Both the position numbers and the translations under genes were made by a program. From assembly GCA_905221435.1 (NCBI GenBank), contig CAJNDD010000002.1:88144-152143 (forward strand): a stretch of 64,000 bases of DNA, written 5' to 3'. The stretch comes from a bacterium. GTDB taxonomy: Bacteria; Bacillota; Bacilli; Lactobacillales; Streptococcaceae. The first letter of the stretch is position 1, and every line of letters begins with the position of its first letter. Below, in pieces: positions 57,334-64,000 of this stretch. Under the pieces are notes generated by a model. That model was given only the letters and a program-made list of their open reading frames with translations. It had not been told where the DNA came from and did not search any database.

Positions 57334-58212
57334 TTATTTTGGAATTTTTTTACTGACTTTTTTATAGGTTTCTCTGCGATTTTCAATTTCACTGAGGAAT
57401 TGGAGATAATTGGCAAAACGGAAGGTTGCAATGATTCCTTCTTCGACAGCCGGCTTAACCGCACAAGACGGCTCATGGGTATGGGTACAAGTACGGAACT
57501 TGCAATCTCGACTGACACTGGCAATCTCTGGAAAGGCCTGATTGAGGTCTTCAGCCGTTGACACTTCATAATCCAGTGATGAAAAGCCTGGTGTGTCCGC
57601 GATTTTACCCCCATTGAGGTTGTAAAAACTAACAGCTCGAGTGGTATGACGACCGCGACCCAGACTGTCTGAGATTTCTCCTGTTTCAAGATTGAGATCT
57701 GGTGCGATTCTATTGAGGAGGGTTGATTTTCCAACACCTGTCTGCCCCATAAAGACCGTCACTTTACCTATCAACAAAGGCAAAAGTTCTTCTTTACTAG
57801 TCACAAAGTCGTAACCAATGGCACCGTAAGTCTGCTGATAAAAATCCAGCTCTCCCCTATCTTCCAGCAAGTCCATTTTAGAAATATAGACGATGGGATG
57901 GATGCCCTTGTGTTCCAAAAGAACCAAGAAGCGATCCAGCAAATTGCTGTTGAAGTCCGGTTCCTTGACGGACATGATTACCACAGCCTGGTCAATATTG
58001 ACAATAGGTGGACGGACCAGACTGTTTTTCCGTTCGTGAATTTTGAGGATATAACCTTCGGAATTTTCCTCGGCAGAGAAATCTACCCAGTCCCCAACGT
58101 AAGGGGTATGGCCTTTTTTGCGGAAATTCCCACGCGCACGTGTCTGATAGACTTGACCATCACTTTCCACATAGTAGAATCCTGCCAAGGCTTTAATGAT
58201 TTGTCCCTGCAT
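57334..58212 (-). CDS. rsgA: Ribosome small-subunit biogenesis GTPase RsgA
   Basis: RsgA assists late 30S maturation. The 292-residue circularly permuted GTPase has an OB-fold, then G4 (SKMDL), G1 ([12 protein letters not shown]), G3 (DTPGFSS), and the zinc motif [14 protein letters not shown]. The start at 58212 (MQGQIIKAL) follows AAGG by 8 nt. It is 10 bp from rpe and 1 bp from rsmA, forming one operon. Confidence 0.97.
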   Translation of the reverse strand: MQGQIIKALAGFYYVESDGQVYQTRARGNFRKKGHTPYVGDWVDFSAEENSEGYILKIHERKNSLVRPPIVNIDQAVVIMSVKEPDFNSNLLDRFLVLLEHKGIHPIVYISKMDLLEDRGELDFYQQTYGAIGYDFVTSKEELLPLLIGKVTVFMGQTGVGKSTLLNRIAPDLNLETGEISDSLGRGRHTTRAVSFYNLNGGKIADTPGFSSLDYEVSTAEDLNQAFPEIASVSRDCKFRTCTHTHEPSCAVKPAVEEGIIATFRFANYLQFLSEIENRRETYKKVSKKIPK

Positions 58213-58213
58213 C

Positions 58214-59086
58214 TTAAAGACCTTGTCCTTTAAGCGCATCTGCTAGGCTGGCAAATTCTGCCAAACTGAGAGCTTCTCCACGCACAGATGGTGACAAACC
58301 TGCTTGGTCCAAAGCCTTGGTCAGCTTATCCTTGACTTCATCAGTTTTCCCAAAGTAGCCTGTTAAGTTGTTCCATAAGGTCTTGCGACGATGGGTGAAA
58401 CTAGCCTTGCATACCTTAAAGAAGAAGTTCTCATCTTTCACTGCTACGGCAGGTTCTGGACGGCGCACCATTTTCAAGATGGCTGAATCCACATTTGGCG
58501 CTGGCACAAAGACCGTACGAGGCACGATGAAGGCAACCTTTGCTGTCATATAATACTGCACCGCAATCGACAAGCTACCGTAAGCCTTGGTATTTGGCTG
58601 TGCTGAGATGCGATCCGCCACTTCTTTCTGCATCATGACGACAAACTCACTAAAAGGAATCCCACTCTCAATCAAGTGCATGAGAATAGGCGTCGTGATA
58701 TAGTAAGGCAAGTTGGCTACTACCTTAATTGGCAGATTAGGATTTTTGAAATTCTGGATATGTTGCGCCAAGTCAACTTTGAGAATGTCCTCGTTGACTA
58801 CTGTCACATTGTCAAAATCACGCAGGGTATCTGCCAAAATCGGTACCAAACGGCGGTCGATCTCAAAGGCCATGACTTGAGCCGCACGCTCAGCCAAAAA
58901 TTCTGTCAAGGCACCAATCCCTGGCCCGATTTCGATGACATTAACCTGGTCATCAATTTCAGCTGTATCCACGATTTTTTGAAGGATATTAGTATCCGTC
59001 AGGAAATTTTGCCCGAAGGACTTTTTAAAGGTAAAACCGTGACGCTCCAGCACTGCCTTGGTCACGCTATAATCTGCAATTCTCAT
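58214..59086 (-). CDS. rsmA: 16S rRNA dimethyladenosine transferase KsgA/RsmA
   Basis: RsmA dimethylates two adjacent adenines near the 3' end of 16S rRNA. The 290-residue enzyme has the SAM motif ([19 protein letters not shown]), NLPYYIT active site and RPEP in its C-terminal lobe. Its start overlaps the upstream small gene by 4 bp (ATGA). No strong ribosome-binding site is present beyond AAAGAGAA, so coupling is likely. Confidence 0.97.
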   Translation of the reverse strand: MRIADYSVTKAVLERHGFTFKKSFGQNFLTDTNILQKIVDTAEIDDQVNVIEIGPGIGALTEFLAERAAQVMAFEIDRRLVPILADTLRDFDNVTVVNEDILKVDLAQHIQNFKNPNLPIKVVANLPYYITTPILMHLIESGIPFSEFVVMMQKEVADRISAQPNTKAYGSLSIAVQYYMTAKVAFIVPRTVFVPAPNVDSAILKMVRRPEPAVAVKDENFFFKVCKASFTHRRKTLWNNLTGYFGKTDEVKDKLTKALDQAGLSPSVRGEALSLAEFASLADALKGQGL

Positions 59087-59418
59087 TTATTCTCTTTTCT
59101 AATATAATATGCTTCCGGAGTATAATGATAGAGCAAAACAAATAAGGGAGTCTCAGTAATTCCTTCCAACATCTCTTTTAAGATCGCATCTGGATGGATA
59201 ATCTCTCGTGTTTTGGTGAAATAAACACCTTGTTCCCCATTTCGATTACGGAGTTCCCAAGCGACATTGTTTCCTCGAACAGACGGCGAATATCGTTCCT
59301 TTTCTAGAAAGTCAAAAAAATCTTTCACCGTCATATCTTCAGGAATCTCAAATTCCGTCTCATGAGGCAATACATCGTCCCCCATACACACAGAATCTCT
59401 ATCAACTCGAATTTTCAT
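59083..59418 (-). CDS. Hypothetical 111-residue protein
   Basis: A small cytoplasmic protein without signal peptide or membrane helix: an acidic N-terminal half ([20 protein letters not shown]) and an aromatic C-terminus ([18 protein letters not shown]). No family is recognised. AAGGACA precedes the ATG, and its stop overlaps the rsmA start (ATGA). It looks like an accessory gene inserted between the core genes rnmV and rsmA. Confidence 0.75.
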   Translation of the reverse strand: MKIRVDRDSVCMGDDVLPHETEFEIPEDMTVKDFFDFLEKERYSPSVRGNNVAWELRNRNGEQGVYFTKTREIIHPDAILKEMLEGITETPLFVLLYHYTPEAYYIRKENK

Positions 59419-59610
59419 TTCGCACTGTCCTTATAAGTTTCTATTTTAACGCTATCAAAATAAATCTAGGTACCTCTATTGTAACACATTCCCCTTATAT
59501 TTTTGGGTTATCTGGTTATTGTTATCACTTTTCAGGACTCTCCAAACAGATTTCGATATCTAAATTTCTTTCCACTATTGAAGTAAGCATAAAATTTATT
59601 TTTCTAATCT

Positions 59611-60465
59611 TTATAGATTGTCTCTTAAAAATATCAGTTGTTCAAGTAAGGAATATAGTTTTGCTTGCTCCTCTTCTTCGTAAGCAGATCTATTTGCTTT
59701 TACTTCCCTGCATTTCTCGTCATACAAAAAACCGTCATATCTATCTTCTGTAGATAAGGCTGTGTAGACTTTGGCCATTTCTTCAGGACTAATCGAAAAT
59801 CTTGACTTGATTTTATACAAATTTTTCATAAAAGTGCTGAGGTGATCATAGCGGCGCATATCAACTTTGACATTGGTCACACGGATTGCCTGAACCTTGA
59901 TACCTTTCCAATGTTTCCGCATATAAAGCGACAGCATCAACAAGGCCAGTTTATTCTGATAATAGGTCTTGGCAGGACTATAATGTTTTTGACCAGCTAA
60001 ATTTTCAAAATCAAGCTTCATGAAGGGATAAAGCATCAGCCCTTGGGAAGAAATATTAATAATCCGACCACTTTCTGACTTTTCCAACAAGCCCCTCAAC
60101 AAGGTAGAAAGTAAAAAGGGAGCAACCACATTGGTCGCAAATTGCTTTTCTAATCCCTCCCTAGTCAGGATTGGCTTTTTGACCGATAAGTCAAAATCAG
60201 CCGCATTGTTAATCAGAACGTCTAGAACGTCTTCTTTTTGAATATACTGTTCCGCCGCTTTTCTGACACTCTTCATATCAGATAAATCAACCAAGATATA
60301 ATCTACATGCGGATTTCCTGTTTGTTGGCAGATTTCCTCACAGGCTTGATCAGCAGCTTCTTTCCGTCTACAAAAGAGAGTTACCGACCAGCCCTTTTCA
60401 GCCAACTGTTTAGCAGACTGGTATCCAATACCACTATTGCCACCCGTAATAATCACTTTTTTCAT
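59611..60465 (-). CDS. Short-chain dehydrogenase/reductase
   Basis: The 284-residue protein has the NAD(P) glycine motif near its N-terminus (ITGGNSGIGYQSAKQLA), NNAAD, a catalytic Ser in INISSQG and the YxxxK pair (YYQNK). It is similar to retinol-dehydrogenase-like SDRs; the substrate is unknown. GGAG precedes the ATG. It lies 11 bp downstream of rnmV and may be part of the tatD-rnmV transcript. Confidence 0.9.
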   Translation of the reverse strand: MKKVIITGGNSGIGYQSAKQLAEKGWSVTLFCRRKEAADQACEEICQQTGNPHVDYILVDLSDMKSVRKAAEQYIQKEDVLDVLINNAADFDLSVKKPILTREGLEKQFATNVVAPFLLSTLLRGLLEKSESGRIINISSQGLMLYPFMKLDFENLAGQKHYSPAKTYYQNKLALLMLSLYMRKHWKGIKVQAIRVTNVKVDMRRYDHLSTFMKNLYKIKSRFSISPEEMAKVYTALSTEDRYDGFLYDEKCREVKANRSAYEEEEQAKLYSLLEQLIFLRDNL

Positions 60466-60476
60466 TTCTGACTCCG

Positions 60477-61040
60477 TTAGTCTGAATACTTAGCCATCAC
60501 TTCTTCCACTTCTGCCAAGGTTATCCCAAATAACTCTAAGCGCTTGAGGAGTTGCTTGCCGTTGGAATAGCCGATGCGGAGCTGTTCGCCTAGATACTCT
60601 CGGCGTCTACGGCTGTCTGCTCCCGCCAAGAAACCTAGGCGAATCAAGTCACCACGACTGATGTCAAACTCGTTCTCGTTTTCAAATTGTTCTGTCACCT
60701 GAGCCAGCGCTGTTTTTAGATCTTCATAGCTGGCGTGTTCGATTCCCAGAGAACGTCCCTTGGATTTGGATTTGGGAACAGCTTCATCTCGCTTGAGAAA
60801 GGCATGCTGCACTGTTGGAACGGCCGTCATAATCATGCGACGAATCCGCTCTCCATTAAAATCTGGATCTGTAAAGACAATGACTCCATGCAATTCATGC
60901 AGGCGCTGAATGCGTTCTATATCCTGGTCATTTATTGCGGAACCTCGTGTCTCATAGGTTTCCACGTCAAAGTAACGTTTGAGATTGGCCGTGTCATCAC
61001 GCCCTTCAACCACGATAACTTGGGAAATTTTTTCTTTCAT
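60477..61040 (-). CDS. rnmV: Ribonuclease M5
   Basis: RNase M5 matures 5S rRNA. The 187-residue protein has the Toprim motifs: the catalytic Glu in VVEGRDDTANL and DPD in VFTDPDFNGERIRR. The ATG at 61040 overlaps the tatD stop (TGATG). A GTG at 61043 is an alternative start. Confidence 0.96.
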   Translation of the reverse strand: MKEKISQVIVVEGRDDTANLKRYFDVETYETRGSAINDQDIERIQRLHELHGVIVFTDPDFNGERIRRMIMTAVPTVQHAFLKRDEAVPKSKSKGRSLGIEHASYEDLKTALAQVTEQFENENEFDISRGDLIRLGFLAGADSRRRREYLGEQLRIGYSNGKQLLKRLELFGITLAEVEEVMAKYSD

Positions 61041-61813
61041 CACTTGCTGTCCAATCCAAAGATACGCTCTGCATTTGCAGTCGTTGCTGCTGCTAATTCC
61101 TCGGTCGTCATCCCACGCAAGTCGGCAATAAAGTTCACCACATAACGTGTGTAGGCTGTTTTATTTTCACGGCCACGTTTAGGAACAGGAGCCAGGTAGG
61201 GGGCATCCGTCTCTACCAAAATCTTATCCAAAGGAAGCTCTCTAGCAGCTTCTTGGATATCCGTTGCTTTCTTAAAAGTCACCACTCCTGAGAAAGAAAT
61301 GGTCATACCAAGCTCGACAAACTTCTCAGCCCACTCGAGAGAGCCTGAAAATGAATGCATAATCCCACCACGAGGACCAACACCCTCGCTCCTGATAATC
61401 TCATAAGTATCTTCCAGCGCATCACGAGTGTGGACCACAAAAGGCAAATCCAAGTCCTTAGACAGCTGAATCTGACGACGAAAAACCTGCTCCTGCACTT
61501 CCTTAGGTGCTGTCATCCAGTGGTAGTCCAGACCAATCTCACCCAAGGCAACAACCTTGGGATGTTTTAGTTTTTCAAGCAAGTAAGCTTCTACCTCGTC
61601 TGTGTAAGTCCCTGCTTCGGTCGGATGCCAGCCAATAGTTGCGTAGAGTTGCTCATACTTCTCCACCAACTCTAGGGCACGCTCAATGGTTGGCTTATCA
61701 AAACCAACAATATTCATCTGTGTCACATCCATCTCAGCAGCCAAGGCGATTTCTTCTGCCTCACGTCCTGCAAATTCCTCTACATTTAAATGTGTGTGCG
61801 TATCAAAAATCAT
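61040..61813 (-). CDS. tatD: TatD-family DNase
   Basis: A 257-residue metal-dependent hydrolase with HTHLN at its start, EIGLDYHW, FVVHTRDALE, HSFSG and the final ETDAPYLAP. TatD proteins are 3'-5' exonucleases or D-aminoacyl-tRNA-related hydrolases; the precise role is open. The start at 61813 (MIFDTHTH) has GAGG about 9 nt upstream. The longer frame to 62017 crosses the promoter of the divergent gene. Confidence 0.95.
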   Translation of the reverse strand: MIFDTHTHLNVEEFAGREAEEIALAAEMDVTQMNIVGFDKPTIERALELVEKYEQLYATIGWHPTEAGTYTDEVEAYLLEKLKHPKVVALGEIGLDYHWMTAPKEVQEQVFRRQIQLSKDLDLPFVVHTRDALEDTYEIIRSEGVGPRGGIMHSFSGSLEWAEKFVELGMTISFSGVVTFKKATDIQEAARELPLDKILVETDAPYLAPVPKRGRENKTAYTRYVVNFIADLRGMTTEELAAATTANAERIFGLDSK

Positions 61814-61900
61814 CTTTTCTAACCTCATTTTCTTCCATCTATTATACCAAAAATAGCATCCCCCGGCTTGTAAAAATATTCTAATACCGATCATTCTCCC

Positions 61901-61929
61901 TTGACTGCATTTTTTCAAAGCAGTATAAT
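61901..61929 (+). promoter_or_regulatory. Promoter of the APC permease gene
   Basis: TTGACT (61901-61906), a 17-bp spacer and TATAAT (61924-61929), about 35 bp before the ATG. Confidence 0.85.
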
Positions 61930-61964
61930 AACACTTATTGAAATTTTCAGCAAAGGAAAAGAAA

Positions 61965-63809
61965 ATGTTTAGAAAATTAAAATATACCTTTATCGGTCGA
62001 CCACTCAAGTCTCTCACAGACGGCGAAGGGGGATTACTTGGAAAAATGCAGGCACTTGCAATGTTATCCAGTGATGCCCTGTCTTCTATTGCCTATGGAC
62101 CTGAACAAGTCATTCTCGTTTTAGTCAGTCTCTCTCCTCTCGCTATTTGGTGGAGCCTCCCTATCGGTATTTTTGTCCTCTTACTGCTCGCTAGTTTGAC
62201 CATTTCCTATCGTCAAATTATTCACGCCTATCCTCAAGGTGGTGGCGCTTATATGGTCACTCGGGAAAATCTCTCTCCTGAACTAGGCTTGATTGCTGGT
62301 GGTAGCCTCCTTGTTGACTATATGCTGACAGTAGCCGTATCCGTTGCGTCTGGAGCTGATGCTATTACAGCAGCCATCCCTGCCCTCCATCCCTACAATC
62401 TTCATATCTCTATTTTCCTAGTCTGCCTGCTCATGCTCTTGAATTTAAGAGGATTAAAAGAATCTGCCAGCTCTCTGATGATTCCCGTCTACCTCTTTAT
62501 CTTCAGTACCGTCTTTCTCTTGCTTTATGGGTTCTTTCAACTATTTACAGGTTCCCTAAACTATCAGGCGACTTCAACCATTGGACAAACTGTTCCGAGC
62601 CTTTCCATCGTTCTCCTATTGAGAGCCTTTACCAGTGGCTCTGCCTCTCTGACAGGGGTTGAAGCTATTTCAAATGCGGTACCATTTTTCAAAACTCCGA
62701 AGGAAAAGAATGCTGCTCAAACCTTGACCATCATGTCGCTCATTTTAGGTTTTCTTTTTGCGGGCATTACCTTCCTAAACTACTGGATGGGTATCACGCC
62801 TCAACACGGAGAAACCATCCTCTCGCAAATGGCCAAGGGCATTCTTGGTGATTCATTCTTTGGTCATGCTAGCTACTATCTCTTCCAGTTCTCAACAGCC
62901 TTGATTCTAGCTGTAGCTGCAAATACTGGCTTTTCAGCCTTCCCTATGCTGTCCTACAATATGGCCAAAAACAAGTACATGCCTCATCTCTTTATGGAAA
63001 AAGGGGATCGCCTTGGCTACTCCAACGGTATCTTAACTCTGGCCTTTGGGGCTATGATCCTTCTTCTCATTTTTAATGGTAATACCGAACGTTTGATTCC
63101 TCTTTATACTATCGGGGTCTTCGTTCCCTTTGCCCTTTCTCAGACTGGGATGATTCGCCATTGGAAAAAGGAAAAAGGAGCAAACTTCTTAAAATCTGCC
63201 TTTGCTAATATCCTTGGGGCCATCATTTGTTATGCTATTGTCCTCATCTTACTCCTCTTTAGACTAGGTGATATCTGGCCATTCTTCCCAATTATTCTAG
63301 TCTTAACCTTCCTCTTTTTGTCCATCCACAACCATTACCAAAAAGTGGCTAAACAACTACGACTCTACGAAGGAATTGAAAAGCGCACTTACGACGGCAA
63401 TCTTGTCCTTGTCCTAGTAGGAAATGTTACCAGAGTCAGTGTCGGAGCCATTAACTACGCTCAAAGTATCGGTGACGAAGTGTTAGCCATGCACATTTCT
63501 ACTAAAGAAACGGCAGAAAAAGACCAAGAAATTCTTCAGGAATTTGCCGATTACTTCCCAAATATCACTCTTAAGAATATCAATACCAGCTACCGCGACA
63601 TCATCACCCCTAGCGTTAAGTATGTCAGACGAATCGCCCAAGAAGCTAAGCAAAAAAACTACACCGTTACAGTTCTTGTACCACAATTTATTCCTAACAA
63701 GCCTTGGCAAAATATCCTGCACAATCAAATGAGCCTTAAACTAAAATACGCTCTCAGATGGCACGAAGACGTCGTTGTCGCTAGCTACTCTTATCACTTA
63801 AAAGAATAA
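61965..63809 (+). CDS. APC-superfamily permease (KUP/amino acid type) with cytosolic tail
   Basis: This 614-residue membrane protein has about 12 helices with the APC-like start (MLSSDALSSIAYGPEQV) and SLTGVEAISNAVPFF in helix 6. A C-terminal cytosolic domain of about 140 residues (VLVLVGNVTRVSVGAINYAQ) resembles universal-stress-like folds. Substrate is amino acid or potassium; it cannot be told apart here. The ATG at 61965 follows AAAGGA; the frame could extend to 61938. The IS element follows directly after its stop. Confidence 0.88.
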   Translation: MFRKLKYTFIGRPLKSLTDGEGGLLGKMQALAMLSSDALSSIAYGPEQVILVLVSLSPLAIWWSLPIGIFVLLLLASLTISYRQIIHAYPQGGGAYMVTRENLSPELGLIAGGSLLVDYMLTVAVSVASGADAITAAIPALHPYNLHISIFLVCLLMLLNLRGLKESASSLMIPVYLFIFSTVFLLLYGFFQLFTGSLNYQATSTIGQTVPSLSIVLLLRAFTSGSASLTGVEAISNAVPFFKTPKEKNAAQTLTIMSLILGFLFAGITFLNYWMGITPQHGETILSQMAKGILGDSFFGHASYYLFQFSTALILAVAANTGFSAFPMLSYNMAKNKYMPHLFMEKGDRLGYSNGILTLAFGAMILLLIFNGNTERLIPLYTIGVFVPFALSQTGMIRHWKKEKGANFLKSAFANILGAIICYAIVLILLLFRLGDIWPFFPIILVLTFLFLSIHNHYQKVAKQLRLYEGIEKRTYDGNLVLVLVGNVTRVSVGAINYAQSIGDEVLAMHISTKETAEKDQEILQEFADYFPNITLKNINTSYRDIITPSVKYVRRIAQEAKQKNYTVTVLVPQFIPNKPWQNILHNQMSLKLKYALRWHEDVVVASYSYHLKE

Positions 63810-63810
63810 A

Positions 63811-64000
63811 TCATAACCACCCGTCTAACGGGTGGTTTGCACCAGGGCTATAAGCCCAAATCACCAGCCAGCGCCTAAAGACGCTGGCTTTCACGTTGTT
63901 CAAGCCTCATTGCTCTTGACTCGTCACAAACCTCTCAAAGAGGTGTTCGCATTACTTACCACTATCCCTAAAGGGATCCTCATATTCTTTTACACTTAAT
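63811..64000 (-). mobile_element. Right end of an IS200/IS605-family element with omega-RNA-like structure
   Basis: Immediately after the permease stop lie four hairpins: AACCACCCG/CGGGTGGTT (63815-63837), GGGCT-ATA-AGCCC (63845-63857), GCCAGCG/CGCTGGC (63867-63888) and ACCTCT/AGAGGT (63930-63944), then the tnpB end. Subterminal hairpins and a structured RNA overlapping the 3' end of tnpB are typical of this family, where the transcript guides the TnpB nuclease. The rest of the element lies outside the window. Confidence 0.7.
63952..64000 (-). CDS. tnpB: 3' end of a TnpB-like gene (runs off the right edge)
   Basis: The frame entering the window ends LSVKEYEDPFRDSGK and then TAA at 63952. It lies before the hairpin-rich end of an IS200/IS605-type element, on the strand expected for tnpB. 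Only about 15 codons are inside, so the family call rests on the element end, not on protein motifs. Confidence 0.5.
   Translation of the reverse strand, partial: LSVKEYEDPFRDSGK

Noticed and set aside
56667..57737. 356-codon frame containing rpe
   Set aside because: The upstream part is antisense-free readthrough of rsgA in another frame; rpe starts at 57323 with AAGGAG.
61040..62017. tatD frame extended to 62017
   Set aside because: The extension crosses the divergent promoter; the normal TatD start is at 61813.

Overview
This window is chromosomal DNA of a mitis-group Streptococcus. Gene content and protein sequences closely resemble S. pneumoniae, S. mitis and S. oralis: luxS-clpL, pflB-dinB, the amiACDEF oligopeptide permease, epuA-endA for competence DNA uptake, and the murA...rnmV-tatD housekeeping block. 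Gene order is a mosaic of blocks that are far apart in pneumococcus as I remember it, so this is a related species; the exact species cannot be settled from sequence alone. No complete prophage, CRISPR array or intact integrative element is present.

Layout. 1-6.7 kb: a drug/peptide-type ABC exporter running off the left edge, luxS, a CtsR-controlled clpL with a tiny leader ORF, and pflB with a catabolite-repression site. 6.9-15 kb: dinB, a TetR-controlled two-gene unit, uppP, a DUF2207 membrane protein and a fused amino-acid ABC importer. 15-20.4 kb: a decayed accessory zone holding dispersed structured repeats, a membrane protein split by a stop codon, a DUF389 gene, pseudogenes and a duplicated 3' end of rpsI. 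20.4-27.6 kb: rpsI-rplM with an L13-type leader, a Nat-type ABC exporter, and pheT-pheS behind a T-box. 27.6-33.5 kb: a ParB-like protein, a PAP2 phosphatase, ribU with an FMN riboswitch, trmL preceded by an unidentified structured RNA, and trkA-trkH. 33.5-40.4 kb: the ami operon and a lone tRNA-Cys. 40.5-50.6 kb: a CNNM/CorC-like protein, endA-epuA-murA, a SepM-like protease, coaD, rsmD, asnA, a Bax-inhibitor homologue, an RNA methylase, acyP and yidC. 50.7-63.8 kb: pflA, lysA, purR, yhaM/cbf1, rmuC, thiN, rpe, rsgA, rsmA, two accessory genes, rnmV, tatD and an APC permease. 63.8-64 kb: the right end of an IS200/IS605-type element with the last codons of tnpB.

The most interesting region is 17.27-20.40 kb. 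The last 15 codons plus stop of rpsI are repeated 2.9 kb downstream. The two copies share a 28-bp identical core, followed toward the stop by purely synonymous differences. This is the expected footprint of a site-specific element that integrates at the 3' end of rpsI and carries a replacement C-terminus. The interval has repeated TGGTGTG motifs just inside each end but no integrase, and it holds pseudogenes, so it looks like a collapsed integrative element. Other points of note are the structured RNA upstream of trmL, the double CtsR operator with its 29-codon ORF ahead of clpL, an FMN riboswitch with a roughly 100-nt extra arm, and two genes with an identical extended -10/leaderless start arrangement.

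Functionally, pflB and pflA (enzyme and activase) sit about 45 kb apart but both carry cre-like sites, so they are probably regulated together by carbon catabolite repression. The ribosome-biogenesis and RNA-processing genes rsgA, rsmA and rnmV lie close together, and tatD, rnmV and the downstream genes are packed with overlapping ends as an operon.
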